DNA of 64,000 bases from Macrostomum hystrix (taxonomy: Eukaryota; Platyhelminthes; Macrostomidae), in contig CATNEN010000039.1 of assembly GCA_950097015.1 (NCBI GenBank), positions 7,084,501 through 7,148,500 on the forward strand. Direction: 5' to 3'. The position numbers were made by a program, and so were the translations under genes. The first letter of the stretch is position 1, and every line of letters begins with the position of its first letter. The notes under the pieces were generated by a model, which was given only the letters and a program-made list of their open reading frames with translations, was not told where the DNA came from and did not search any database. Positions 20,480-31,991 of this stretch are shown piece after piece.

Positions 20480-21330
20480 AATTATTGAAATAATTCTTAA
20501 ATATAGAACGAGTAAAATATATATGTCACCTCACTAACTTAAAAGTAAGTTAAAGTGCAAGTTTTGATCCAATTTTAATTGGAATGTCGTCTCATATGAC
20601 AATTTTACTGAAAAATGTTGCTCTTGAACAATTGAAGTTTATTATTTTATAAACTCATTTTGGTTAAGCAAACAATCAAAGTTAAGTATACTTTAATTAA
20701 TTTTTTGTTTTAGTTTTTAACATTTCACGCCATGGTTTTTAATATCGTGGTTTTGTCTGATGGTTGGTAAACGCAAGAGAAACTATTTTTAAACGGTTAG
20801 ATTTTTTCTCAGGTTTTCCAGCTTTTTAAGCCTGAGTTCACACACCAACGTACGAAGGTTAAAAAGCAAGTCGCATAAAATTGTCCAATTGTCCAAGCAC
20901 TATAAATCCACAGCCCTTTTTTCAGTATGATCGAAATCACGTTTGCATAATACTTTTATGCATGCTGAATTTTTATTGCATGCTGAAGATTTCATAAGGA
21001 CATACAGCATTACCCTTTTAAATTCTTGCAAATATATACATAAAATATATTCAAATATAGTTTAGATTTGAACACGGAGATATTGCGATGGTACGTGTCA
21101 CTTATTCATGATCTGCTATATAAAGCTATAAACGTACATATGACTCTTGAATACATAATGTCTACTACCTAACTAGTTTATGTACGTCTGCCTCAGACGT
21201 ACGTCTGAGGTTTTTGCCTGTAATCCCTTGTTATAATGCAACTTCACACAAAATAGATTTTGTGAAAGATTCTTAGATTGCCTACCTGTTTAGCCACCTC
21301 AATTAACCTACAGATAGCACCAACTTCTGC
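20480..21330. other. AT-rich spacer between paralogs
   Basis: Upstream region of paralog 1. A TATATATTTTA stretch (minus-strand reading, near 20515) could serve as a TATA element. A near-palindrome at about 21184-21211 is built on GTACGTCTGCCTCAGACGTAC. No gene is seen. Confidence 0.4.
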
Positions 21331-21334
21331 ACTT

Positions 21335-21462
21335 TGCTGATAGCCCCATCCACCTGCTGATAGCCCCATCCACCTGCTGATAGCGTCATCCACCTGCTGA
21401 TAGCCCATCCAACTGCTTATAGCCCCCATCCACCTGCTTATAATTAACCCCCACCTGCTGAT
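21335..21462. repeat. About 20-bp minisatellite
   Basis: Six to seven copies of a 20-bp unit, CCACCTGCTGATAGCCCCAT, with small deletions. The array abuts a minus-strand SINE; GACCTGCT and CTGCTGATTAATAA recur near the SINE ends. Confidence 0.85.
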
Positions 21463-21532
21463 AGCCTCTCGACGAACGGTTATCCAAATGTTGATAGTCC
21501 TATTCTTATCGACCTGCTGATTAATAAAAATA

Positions 21533-21890
21533 AAAATCTTTGCATGAGGAGGGCTGCGGGCAATGGCACATCATTTGTTGACACTAGACCCGCAGCCAGC
21601 GAAGAGGCATATCTCACCATTTCGCTGACTCCTGAGCACACATGCTAACAGATAACGTACACAGGCACACACTCACACACAGGCGTGTACATCTGCCCTG
21701 ACTTTCTCATCGTCAGTGTACCCTCTCACTGTGCCTTGGAGGTTGCACATGTCCACTGCACCAAGCCTTCTCTCCGCGGCTGCGCCCCAAATGAATGTGG
21801 CCTTGCCGCGGAATCGAGTTCAGGGAACTTGGTGCGAGAGACAAACGCGTTAAAAGCTCTGCTACTCAGATCACCCCCCCGACCTGCTAA
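21533..21890 (-). mobile_element. tRNA-derived SINE, near full length, minus orientation
   Basis: Read on the minus strand, the head near 21870 has a B-box-like GAACTCGATTCC. It is followed by GGAGAGAAGGCTTGG, a middle segment shared with the copy at 50.0 kb (GTACACTGACG, GGCAGATGTACAC), CGCTGGCTGCGGGTCTA and the 3' end TTGCCCGCAGCCCTCCTC, then an AT-rich tail. It lies between the two Shisa-like paralogs. Confidence 0.75.
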
Positions 21891-22862
21891 TTGCTGATCC
21901 ATTGACGTTCTGAACTGACTGGAATTGAGTTTAGAAAAATGAAACAACAAGTCGAACTTTTTTGTGTACATAAATGTACATTTTACTTTCTTTGTAAAAA
22001 ATGTGTAATCGAAAGTATACATGCTTTTGGTGTACAAAAGATCTAAAAAATATCTATATGTAGTGCCTAAACTATACAGTTGCAGTACAGTGCATTAAAA
22101 AGTGGCACAATGTGATTCTGAATATTTGGCTGCTAAATTTAAGAGCCAGATTTATAAATTTCTTAAAATAAATAGTTATATAATTTATTCGATGGCAAAA
22201 AACTTATCGAGGATATGTCCGAAAATTTGATAAAAACCTACTGCATAAAAACAGAAGAAGGGATTCACTCTAATAAATAGAAATACAAACACAGTCGAAA
22301 CAGGAAGCCATAGATGAACAAAATAAACGTAGTAAATGATTAAAATCATAAACATATCATCTCAATAGCAACTTTGTGATGATTGAATATTTATCATTGA
22401 AACGGAATCTGATTCATATGATAGTAATAAAAATGTACAGTTACACCTACAACACTCTATATAAGTAGTAAACGTCGAGTAAAAGATTTGACCAAAGCAC
22501 CTTAAAGTCAGGTCAAGGCCATTTTTAAAACCAGCAGCTACAGAAAAATGAATCTAAATATGAGCTTTAATACTCTGTTCCGTCTTCATTAAATTACATT
22601 TTAAAGTTTAAAGTTTTAATTTAATTTAATTTAAAGTTTCGATTCTACTAAACTCTAGCTATAAGGGATGGCTTATCTACTGGAAGAAATAACCCAAACC
22701 AGCTGTGACACGAGTAATATGCTAATAATATGGCGGGACACTAATGCCACTTTGTCATCGTGTCAACGTTTAATTTGCCATCTGTATAGCTTAACTAGCG
22801 ATTATTTCGCGCAGTCCATTCGCCACAGAAAATGTGCACCCTGTCACAGCAGCCATCTAGCC

Positions 22863-24550
22863 TCAGCTGTACTGAGCAGCAGCGTACGATGGCGGCGGGT
22901 GCGACGGCAGAGGCGGCTGCAGAGCTCCGTCACCGTTGACTGGAGGATAGAGCGGGTACTGCGGCTTGGCGCCACCGTCAGTCTGAGGCGGGTAGAACGG
23001 GTACGCTGGCACTGGGTTACCACCGACACTGCCTTCGGCTGGGTGGAGCGGGTACGCCGGCTGCTCAGAGAAGCCGTTTGACGGAGCATTGAAGTCGGCC
23101 GCATAGGGCTGGCCCGAGCCGATGCTGCCGCCAGCAAAGACAACCTGCGGCTCGTCACCAGACTTGGAGACCTGGTGGAAGGCCACATCCGCTCGCGGTG
23201 CCGGAGTGGGCGTGCCGGCACTGCGGCACTTGTTGCGAATCTTTTTGCGAAGAAAGTATAGCAAAAAACAAATAAAACCGACGATGATAAAGGCGAAGGT
23301 CAATACGACGGTGAGCGTCGAATTGGCAGTGTTGCCCAGCTGCTCGTTAAAGTCGTCCTCACTGCAGCACATTTGGCTGCCGGATGGTCCGCAACAGAAG
23401 GTGTCCTCGCTGTCGTATTGATTGTCGAATAGATCGCTGGGGCACAAGAAGTAATTATAAGTCACATAACCTCCCTGAGTTTGGGACGTAGTCCCGACCG
23501 AGCCGTTACCGTAGCCTGGTGATGCAGTGGGCACTGCTAAAGCACTTGTCGTCATTATTGAATTTGTTGTTGTCCCATTTTCTGAGTCCAAATCATCATC
23601 ATAGGCGTATGAGCCGTTCTTGCTAATTGGATTCCAACGAACTAATCCGCTACAGATTGCATAGTCGTCAAGGACGCTATAATGCAGGACTCCGCTGCGA
23701 AGGAAGATTTGTGGCCTGACACTGTAGGCAACGTACACAGAGCCAGCTAGCAGCAGGGCTTGTTTGTTTCCGGTAATTCCACTGTGAGGTGTTTCGGTTT
23801 GACTCAATTGAATCACATTTATACTCGTAGTTATAAACTTTAATTCATTAGAACCAAAGTTCATTTATTTAGCATCGAATTGGTATGAAGCCTTACCCCA
23901 TGCCAATGGTTGAAACCGCAACAGTTGAACTGCGGCGATAATAACTGCTACGGTATCTATATCTTGAAGAGAATCGTATGTTGTACGATCGGTACGATCG
24001 GTAGGAACGGTAGCTGTAGCTGTATCGAGAGCTGCTGTATCGAGAGCTGCTGTATCGAGAGCTGCTGTATCGAGAGCTGCTGTATCGAGAGCTGCTGAAC
24101 CGGGAACTACCACCGAAGCGACCTCCACCCCCGCCTCGGGCAGCATCAGCCGAGTCTGCAAAAATTGATGATAGGTAGGTAGACCTTAAAAATATTGTCT
24201 TCAAATAGTAAATATATAAGTAGGTCTGTAAAAATTAGAAATTTATGCAGTATGACCTGTAAGAGTTTTTCTAAATAATATTAAACTAACTAATTTGAGC
24301 CATTTAAGCTACACACTGAGTCACACGCAGATGAATCACACGTCAAGGCTTGGATAAAAACACTGTACCATATACGCGATAGATACCACTGGCAGGCTAA
24401 AGACGAAGACCTTCGTCTTAACATATAGATTATATAGGGAAAATGAAAGCCCAGAGAACAGATGAGACAGATGCAACAGCAACACTTACAAATGCATGCA
24501 GCGCAAATGAAGACAATGACACTAAGGATTTGCGTTTTCACCGTTATCAT
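22863..24550 (-). CDS. Shisa/CX-like single-pass membrane adaptor, paralog 2, three exons
   Basis: Exons in transcript order: 24550-24490 (signal peptide MITVKTQILSVIVFICAACI), 24155-23897 and 23781-22863, phases 1 and 2. Exon 2 encodes GGGGGRFGG followed by five RYSSS-type repeats (a 15-bp coding repeat) and RSYRSYRSY. Exon 3 carries a hydrophobic patch (ALLLAGSVYVAYSV) and an ectodomain with CSGLVRW, YNYFLCPSDL and FCCGPSGSQMCC. A membrane segment (TVVLTFAFIIVGFICFLLYF), basic residues and a proline/tyrosine-rich tail (AYPLHP, AYPFYPP, QYPLYPP) follow, ending PPPSYAAAQYS with a PPxY motif. It is clearly a tandem paralog of the gene at 18.9-20.5 kb. The extracellular cysteine pattern places it in the Shisa/CYYR1/CX superfamily; the function is not known from sequence. 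Confidence 0.85.
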
Positions 24551-25640
24551 ATTTTTGATCGCCCACCGACTGAAGAAAACCAGTTGTTGCTTGAAAGCAA
24601 AAGACTAATTAATCCAAGAAAAAAGTGTTTATAGTTAAGAAATTTAGAAATGAAGTTAAATTAAATTAAATTAAATTAAATAAATTTAGAAATTAAGAAA
24701 AGTTAATAGTTAAGAAATAGTTAAGAAATCTCGTACGTTCCTTTCTTCTGTAAGCTTTGTGCTATGCTGAAGAAAAAAGACAAAAAGGAATGAACTTAAA
24801 AAGTATTATCAACTGAAATTGAAAATATATAAACTACTTTGGAAGCCTTGTTACTTCCAAAACCTTACATATGCATGTTTACACAAATTAGCGAAAATTG
24901 CTTTTATCTGCGTAACGAAAAAAGTAAAAAAAATGGTTATAGCGCAGACTTTTCCGGATTAAATTAAGGTGCGCATCTTATGCACGTGTCACACACAAAT
25001 TAAATTAACACTTGCATGGAACCGGATGGGTGCACCCGATTCATTACCATTGTATCGGTATTAAAATGTCTGGATGTCGTGTCCTCTTTCTTTTCTTATT
25101 GGTCTCCCATATGTTCAATGGCGCATATTAGATCAGTATTTAAATTCAATTCTAGGCCTATTAATATAAAGTTTTTAAGAAGTGGTAAAAACATTATAAT
25201 CATGCTGAGTCAATCAATAGATGCTTTTTATTTCTAGCTAGGCCGAGCTATACCCATTATTATCATAAATGCATGATATAAGTAACTAAATATACTTCTA
25301 GATGATTTATTTTAAGCCCAGGACCTACCCTATAATAGCAGTAACTAGGACTAGGCCTAGGCCTACCTAGCAGAGGCTAAATAAAACTAGGCCTAATCTA
25401 TATATTTTTAATCATAAAAACAAACCCTTATAGCCATATGTCTAGAACTTGGTAGCATTGCATATACGTAATATACTACATTAGCTATGCACCTAACAAG
25501 TGAAAGGTCTATAACTTAATCTAAGTTACAATTTTATATTTTTTGCTTGTGTTGTGTTAAGGCTTGCTCACACTAGCTACCATTTGGGCCTATTGCTTGT
25601 ATAGCTTGCTTTTAATTTTTATTACTATTCCAATTGAATC
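24551..25640. other. AT-rich intergenic DNA
   Basis: 5' flank of paralog 2, with an (AATTA)-type short repeat near 24655-24685 and palindromic AGGCCTAGGCCT motifs near 25350. No gene is recognised. Confidence 0.4.
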
Positions 25641-25642
25641 CG

Positions 25643-26229
25643 GTCCATTTCGGCGACAAGTCATTTTGGCGACAACCATTTTGGCGACAAGTCATTTCGG
25701 CGACAACCACTTCGGCGACAAACATTGAAACCGCAGTAATAATGGATCTGATAGTGTTTGCTTATTGAGTATGTAATGTATTTGATTCTTCTACTTGTTA
25801 ATGTATTCCTGTTATAGTAATTATTTTAACATGTAATATAAATAGCGAGTTTGGATCAGTTTGGTCCGCGCTCTATGTGCATCAACCTCACCTGTCTTAC
25901 TTTATAAGTAGCATTGTTTGCCGTCACCAATATTTTATAACTAGGCCTAACATGTTCGTTATCGACTTCATTATTCATTATCGACTTCATTACTTCTACA
26001 CAGGTAGAAGTGCTGTCGCGACTTTCGTCTCTGCCTTCTGTCCTCTATTCACTCTTTTGTTCTCTGCACTTTTCTTGTTTACATCGTCCAGTTCAGTCTA
26101 GTTTTTTCTCTCTCGTTATCTCTGCGGCTTGTTCCACGGCTTCAAAAGTATTGTCGCCGAAATGGTTGTTGCCGAAATGACTTGTCGCCAAAATGGTTGT
26201 CGCCGAAATGACTTGTCGCCGAAATGGAC
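25643..26229. mobile_element. MITE with about 80-bp terminal inverted repeats made of iterated 12-16-mers
   Basis: The left arm (25643-25723) starts GTCCATTTCGGCGACAAGTC and iterates the motif TCATTT(C/T)GGCGACAA about five times. The right arm (26149-26229) is its reverse complement, ending CCGAAATGGAC. The 425 bp between have no convincing coding capacity. Size and structure fit a non-autonomous DNA transposon, with transposase-binding iterons as the likely role of the repeats (inference). No clear target duplication was seen. Confidence 0.75.
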
Positions 26230-27204
26230 TGTTTCCATTCCAATTATTGGAATATAATTGCCCAATAATATATTTTGCTATGAATTGCATGTTATTAAAA
26301 GATCCACAGAATCTAAGAGCTCATTGATCCCTTGAGTGGAATGATCAAGGATAGAGTTGCTGGTCAAAGGACTGTCTATCTGATCATACAGGCAAATGTT
26401 GTCAGGGTCACTATCTAGTCAAGCTGATAAAAAGTAAACAAAAATGCTACAAACTACAGATGGTATCTTTAACAGATGCTGAGACATTTGTGAAGATACT
26501 GGGCATTGCTTCAGGCTTTAGTTAATATTTGCTTAATATGCTGTTATCATTCTTCTAGCAGTGGTACAGATTATAGTCTTGTGTTTCCTATGATGTTTGA
26601 GTGAAGTGCAGTGAGCATATCAAATACTTCTTTGTCAGCACAAAATCTTTCATAGGATTGCCTCTGTTCCACTTTTTCTCAATGGACTCACATTGCTTAG
26701 TAGATAGCAGTGAAAGGTCTTCACTAGCATATTCACTTTGATTGGAACAATAGCAGCAGTTAGTTTAGGGTGGCCATGGGCACCAAGAACAGTTGCAGCA
26801 GTTGGTACAAAGCACAAAGCTCATGCCATGCATCAAATGCAGCTTTTAATCCCACTCCTTTCAATGAGGCTAGACATGTATCTCAAAAATATATATTAAC
26901 TATTCATACCTTCTTTGACATAAAACATCTTGAGACTTCAAAGGTAGTTCAAAAAGTTTTGTCATTTGAGTACTCAGAGCAGCAATTTGGGACAATGCCA
27001 CATTTTTAACATAGTCCCCTTGGCAATCAATGCACTTTTATCTCTGGTCACAAAGCTTCTAGATGCTGCTAGTGTTAAACTCTGCTGGCTAGTCCTTCAA
27101 CCACTGTTTTGCAAGGGTGATGACCTTGTTGGACTTAAATTGGTGCCCTTGGAGTGGCTGCTTCAGCTGGCAAAACAGGTAGAAGTCAGAGGGAGCTAGG
27201 TCTA

Positions 27205-29224
27205 CACCTTTTGACTTTCTATTTTGGAAAAGGTGCACTCGATATTGACATCGTTGCATCCAATTTTGACAGTCTGTGGCAGCGCTAGCTAAAATGTTCA
27301 ACCTATTTTGACAAACTTTGGTTCACTTCTGACAGTTTGTATCCAATATTGACAAACTTCAAGCTTTGTTGACACTTTGCAAGCAACTATAACATTGGGC
27401 ATTCGATTCTGACACTGGGTTACAAATCAATGCCTTTGTCTCGCTGTCTATGGGAACAAGTCTGCTTATATGCATCTATCTTTGACACTGTGCATCCAAA
27501 ATTGACACATTATTCACATAATATTGCTTAAATGTCCTTCAAGTAAAAAACTTTTCCTCAAGTACATATGAACAAATTTCAAATGGGAACAAAACATGTA
27601 CACTGCATATTAACATATTGTTACATGTAGTCTTTTATCTCATCACGTTGACTCCAAGCATTGTGGCCTGTCATTTCAACCATCGATGGGTATCAGTCCA
27701 ATGCACCGAGGCACGTATGCCAAGCAATGATTGTACCAGGCCTGGCAGTTGGCAGGAGTAACAACACCAACCGAATTGTTTGCAAATCTTTCAAGCATGT
27801 CTCATCGGTATGCTGCCTTTGTTCGTCTCGCTAGTTCAAGCTGGCCAGGATTCAGGAATGCATCCATGTTGGTGGCTAGCTCCGCCTTGATGGCAGCCTT
27901 CCATGCAGAAATTGCATTCTCAACAGGCGTGAGAAATGGGCTATATGGTGGCAAACGCTTCATCTCGACGATGCCAGGCAGTTCTTGGTCTTCACCGCCA
28001 TTGTGGCTGCTCACATTGTCAAACACTATATAGGCCGGCTCATTGAAAGCTTGCTGCATGTTGCCCACCAAGATGTTCAGAAATTCGGCAAACCGCTCCT
28101 TCGTCATGCCGGTCGGGTAACTTTGGAAGTGAATGACTCCGACGGCTGGAGAAATTGCACAACAAATAGTCAGCCGTGGTCCCTTCGATCCAGCGACACA
28201 TCGATAGGCTCTCTGACCTTGCTGCACTCTGCCAAATGATCTTCTCATCCAGCAATCAAATCTGAACTCATCAACATAGACCTTTGGGCGGTTCACGACC
28301 TCGGCAGAACACCACCACTCGCAGTAGGCTCAATGCTGCTGGAGATTCTCTAGTGAGTTCCGCTCCACGGGCAGATTCCTCACCAGCTTTGTCGTGTAGA
28401 GAAGCCCATCGAGATGACGACTAATGGTTGTAAGTAACACTTCAGGCTTTGCCGGAAATCGAGCGTGCAGTCCAGCTTTGATCTCAGCCAGAGTAACACT
28501 GGGATTTGTCTCGATTGTATTCTTCATGAACTCCAGCATGTCCTGATCCACTCGTGTGAATGTACGGCCACCTTTTAGTAACTTTTCTACTTGTCCACTG
28601 CTAACAATAGCATACGCAGTGGTTCTCTTGATACCTAAAGCATGAGCAAGGTGAACGAAGTCGTCACCATTTTCATTGGCAATAATTAAGCGCCTCCTGT
28701 CGTCGTCGCTGACTTTGACGTTGACACGCGCCCCGGCCATACAAAAGGTTAAACGGAAGGGCTAACCGAGAAAATTTTTAATAGGACAACAACTATGTAT
28801 TCATCGGAAGCCTAAATCCATGTTACATGTAGGCCGCATAGCTCGTAGATGGTACAAGTAGTCTATGGCAGAAAGGAATAGTTTGTGGAAAAGTTATTAC
28901 TTGTGTTGTGCCAATAATTTGTGTCGATTTTGGATGCACAGTGTCAAAGATGGATTCATATGAGCAGACTAGTTCCCATAGACAGCGAGAAAAAGGCATT
29001 GATTTGTAACCCAGTGTCAGAATCGAATGCCCGATGTCATAGTTGCTTGCAAAGTGTCAACAAAGCTTGAAGTTTGTCAATATCGGATGCAAACTGTCAG
29101 AAGTGAACCAAAGTTTGTCAAAATAGGTTGAACATTTTAGCTAGCGCTGCCACAGACTGTCAAAATTGGATGCAACGATGTCAATATCGAGTGCACCTTT
29201 TCCAAAGTAGAAAGTAAAAAGGTG
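27205..29224 (-). mobile_element. IS630/Tc1-type DNA transposon, 2.02 kb, long TIRs, TA-flanked, inside a mariner
   Basis: The ends read CACCTTTTGACTTTCTA (left) and CACCTTTTTACTTTCTA (right, reverse complement), each flanked by TA (27203-27204 and 29225-29226), the target of this superfamily. The inverted repeats continue inward for about 310 bp (27205-27515 and 28913-29224) with only scattered mismatches. They contain several spaced TTGACA/CTGACA motifs alternating with TGCATCCAA. The single transposase gene is on the minus strand. The insertion interrupts the mariner coding sequence, so it is the younger of the two. Confidence 0.85.
27802..28740 (-). pseudogene. IS630/Tc1-type DDE transposase with one in-frame stop
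   Basis: Catalyses cut-and-paste transposition in active relatives. From ATG at 28740 the frame runs through an N-terminal helix-turn-helix-like part (DDFVHLAHALGIKRTTAYAI) and a second DNA-binding part (NPSVTLAEIKAGLHARFP). It meets one TGA at about 28330-28332, after SLENLQQH, and continues in the same frame as AYCEWWCSAEVVNRPKVYVD to 27802. The catalytic triad is visible: D in VYVDEF, D in YIVFDNVSSHN and E in FLTPVENAISAWK, with 32 residues between the second D and E by my count. The stop could be a CGA to TGA transition. With only that lesion the copy is young. Confidence 0.85.
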
Positions 29225-29983
29225 TAGTGAATTGACCATATGTGGAAAGATTTTGAACCCTGCAGTCATTGCAGCATTCACAGAGACTTGGGCTGTGAGC
29301 AGGGGCATTGGCGTGAAGCAGCAGGGGTGGGCACTCAGCTTCCCTTGCCTCTTCTGGACAACTGCCTGACAATGCCAGCCCAGCTTTTCGGTGTACCAAA
29401 CACCTGTGACAATGTGCCCCACAGGCAGGTACTCAGTGAGCAGGATTGCTTGACAATCCTAGATCTTGCCAGCTGAATTTGTCTGCTTGAACTTGTGGGG
29501 GACCCTTCTTCAGGGCGCCACCACTCCATGGTGTCAGGCCTGCACTTGGGGTCGTATTGGTAAATCCAGCTATTATCCCCCGTTATGATTTGATGCTCAA
29601 AACTGTCCATGTTCTCATTTTAAAGGTCAAGCATCAGGCGGCAAAAGTTGAACCTATTCTGCTTGTGGTCTTGCGAGAGCATTTGTGGCACCCATTTGGG
29701 CACTGGCATTGTTGCACCCAAGGATTTGTTGCAGGATCTCCTCTACCAAGCCAGCTGTGATACCCACAGTGTGTGCAAGCACGGCAACACAAATCCAATG
29801 GTCTTCATCCATGAGCTTGGCAACTGTGTCAACTTTCTCCTGATTGGTGCTGGCCGCTGGCTGGTACTCCTGCTTGTATAATTTGCTGAAAACTCTTGGA
29901 GTGCTTTCGAATTTGTGCCAAAATTATTAGATTTATAAAGACAAAAATATAAAAGTTTGCCCTAGACATTGTATCACGCTCGC

Positions 29984-31991
29984 GCGCGTTAGATGCACGA
30001 TTTACTGTGCGTCTAATGTAGTTGTCTATGGCAATTTTCTATCTGAGTAAAAACAACAAGCGTGCGTCTAATGCGTGTAATGCACGGAAAGTGAGTATAT
30101 TTTAATAAGTATACTTCTGCTACAAGTACAACGAACGAACAACAGGGAATTGTGTAAACAAGCTAGAATGTGTAGACGCCTGACCCAAGTGATTTCCATT
30201 TTAAGTCATTGAAAATGTTTTACATCGCTTATTGTGTATTCACATCGTGGGGGGCTTTGCCCCCCACACCCCCCGTCCTTTCGGTCCCTACACAGGCTTT
30301 TGTAAATCCCTATTACAGTTACAGTAACAGGAACGGTTAACACGTGCACAGACGATTACCTATCATTGACAGGGAAAGCGAATAAAGATGAAGGCGTTCT
30401 GCATTTGGAAGTTCAGTGTGGGAAAAGTTCATTGCTATTACTCACTCTAAGAATTGAGCGTGCAGTTGTTGACAGTGTTGTAGAAGTTGTAAACCACAGT
30501 TGGTTTCTTCTTGGCGTCATCACTTGGCGTCCCACCAGCAACGTCCGACGTGTCAAAAATAATCAGTGACTGGCTCATGACGGTAGAAGTCTTTCATAAT
30601 CACGTCTTGCATGGAATCATCCTTGTGTAGTGCAGAAGCCAAGCTGACCGACATGTCTCGCATTTCGCCGTCCCTTCTGGAGCCAAAGCGTAAGTAGCGT
30701 TTTACAGTTCGCGTCTGCTTATGGCCAGTGACTTTGCAGATATCAGACGCGCTGTAACCTGCGTTAGATAGCTCCTTTATTACCGTGGATCGAATGCAGT
30801 ACGCAGTGTATGACTTTGATAAATTCGCCTTCTTTGAAATGACGGTCATCAGCTGGCCCAAAGGATTCACACCAATTGCCTTGTTCGGGCAGTACCATGC
30901 TCCATTCGCCCAACCTGTTTTTTTTTCTGCAGTAAGAAGAAAGGATATCTTTTCACCGTCTCCGAACTGCTTGATGGAATGGATTGCTCACGCTGAGCTA
31001 AATAGAGCTTCATAGCTTCCACAGGGCAGCGGCTTCTGTCTGGCAACGCACTCATAACAGCTTGCTTGACATCGTCACACGAGTTCCTGGAGAGTTCTTT
31101 GCCAACATTCTTTACTGTTCCAGCAACAAAGCGCACCACTTCAATCCCATCGGAATCCGTCTCGAATCGAAAGGAATCATCGCTCAGTGAACGGATCCAC
31201 TCGCGACCTCTGTTTCCAAAGTAGAACATAATGTTGTAGTACACTTCATGAAGTAGCACCTCTGGAGATTTCCGATCGAAGTAGTCAGACAGCCTCTTCA
31301 GATCAACAGGCTCGATCGATTGGAAGTGTCGGGCGCGTCCGCCTCGGGCAATGAAGATTCTGCCCATTGACTTCAGTGTCGTATTGGAAGCATAGAATGC
31401 GTCGTCCGTTAGAATATTGATTCGCCTTGTCGACATGAAATGCCGGTAGAGCGCAGCTCAGATGCAAATCAACGTGGCTGGAGCAAAGTATTCGCTTTCC
31501 TCTTGCGAAGTGAGCCATAGAGGTATCGCAATAGACTATCGATCTCGCGCGGTGTAGAAGTCGCCAAATCACGCTGAACTGACGGATGGTTCTCCAGCAG
31601 CGCGGTGTCCTCGATCTCGGAAACGAGCTGTTCCAATTCAAGTAGTTCAGCTTCTTCGTCAGGTATCTTCTTGAAAAGTGCCTCTTGAGAAGATCCTCCT
31701 CTTCTCGATCAATCGCCGACTCCGGTAGATTATCAGGCTCGTTCAGGATGTCGTCAATCTCATTGGTGAACAAGCCAGAAATCAATTCGTTCGGAAATTT
31801 GCCCAAATTCAGAAGTCTGACTTTAGTTAGTGGCTCAGCCATATTCTCTCACAAGTGATTTTAATTTAATAGCTTCTTATTCCCATCTTCGCAACACTCA
31901 ATCAACTTGCGTGCCTTTCACGCATTTTGTCTATTAGACATTATTGTCTATTAGTTAAGACAAAGTCTAACTGAGCGTGCATCTAACGCGC
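29984..31991. repeat. 16-bp inverted repeat pair flanking Crypton-like copy A
   Basis: GCGCGTTAGATGCACG at 29984-29999 has its exact reverse complement at 31976-31991. Related short motifs (GTGCGTCTAATG) lie just inside the left copy at about 30016 and 30062. The pair encloses the tyrosine-recombinase remnant at 30553-31842. Whether these are element termini is unproven; classical Cryptons are described without inverted repeats. Confidence 0.5.
30553..31842 (-). pseudogene. Crypton-like tyrosine recombinase, degenerate copy A
   Basis: Minus-strand reading begins MAEPLTKVRLLNLGKFPNEL. A frameshift near 31680 leads into ALFKKIPDEEAELLELEQL, and another change of frame plus an in-frame TGA follow near 31470-31500, before AALYRHF. 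The core then reads ILTDDAFYASNTTLKSMGR, YFDRKSPEVLLHEVYYNIMF and FGNRGREWIRSL. A further frameshift lies in a homopolymer near 30920. The C-terminal part is GVNPLGQLMTVISKKA, SYTAYCIRSTVIKEL, VTGHKQTRTVKRYLRF. The Arg, the second Arg (with Tyr in place of the usual His in HxxR), the HK pair and a candidate nucleophile Tyr match the tyrosine-recombinase layout of Crypton transposons and their domesticated relatives (DUF3504). At least four lesions make it a pseudogene. Confidence 0.75.

Larger units (their letters stand above)
26900..29890 (-). pseudogene. Mariner-family transposase remnant, split by a later insertion
   Basis: Minus-strand fragments recognisable as mariner (DD34D-type) transposase lie on both sides of the element at 27205-29224. 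The upstream part (29890-29225) includes KWVPQMLSQDHKQNR, ITGDNSWIYQYDPKCR (first catalytic Asp present) and HANAPAH, where the usual second Asp of HDNAPAH is Ala. The downstream part (27204-26940) includes VDLAPSDFYLF and the C-terminal KCIDCQGDYVKN. Several frameshifts and stop codons interrupt it, so it is dead. The outer ends were not defined; AGTTCAAAAAGTTTTGTC near 26948 may belong to the end of the element. Confidence 0.8.
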
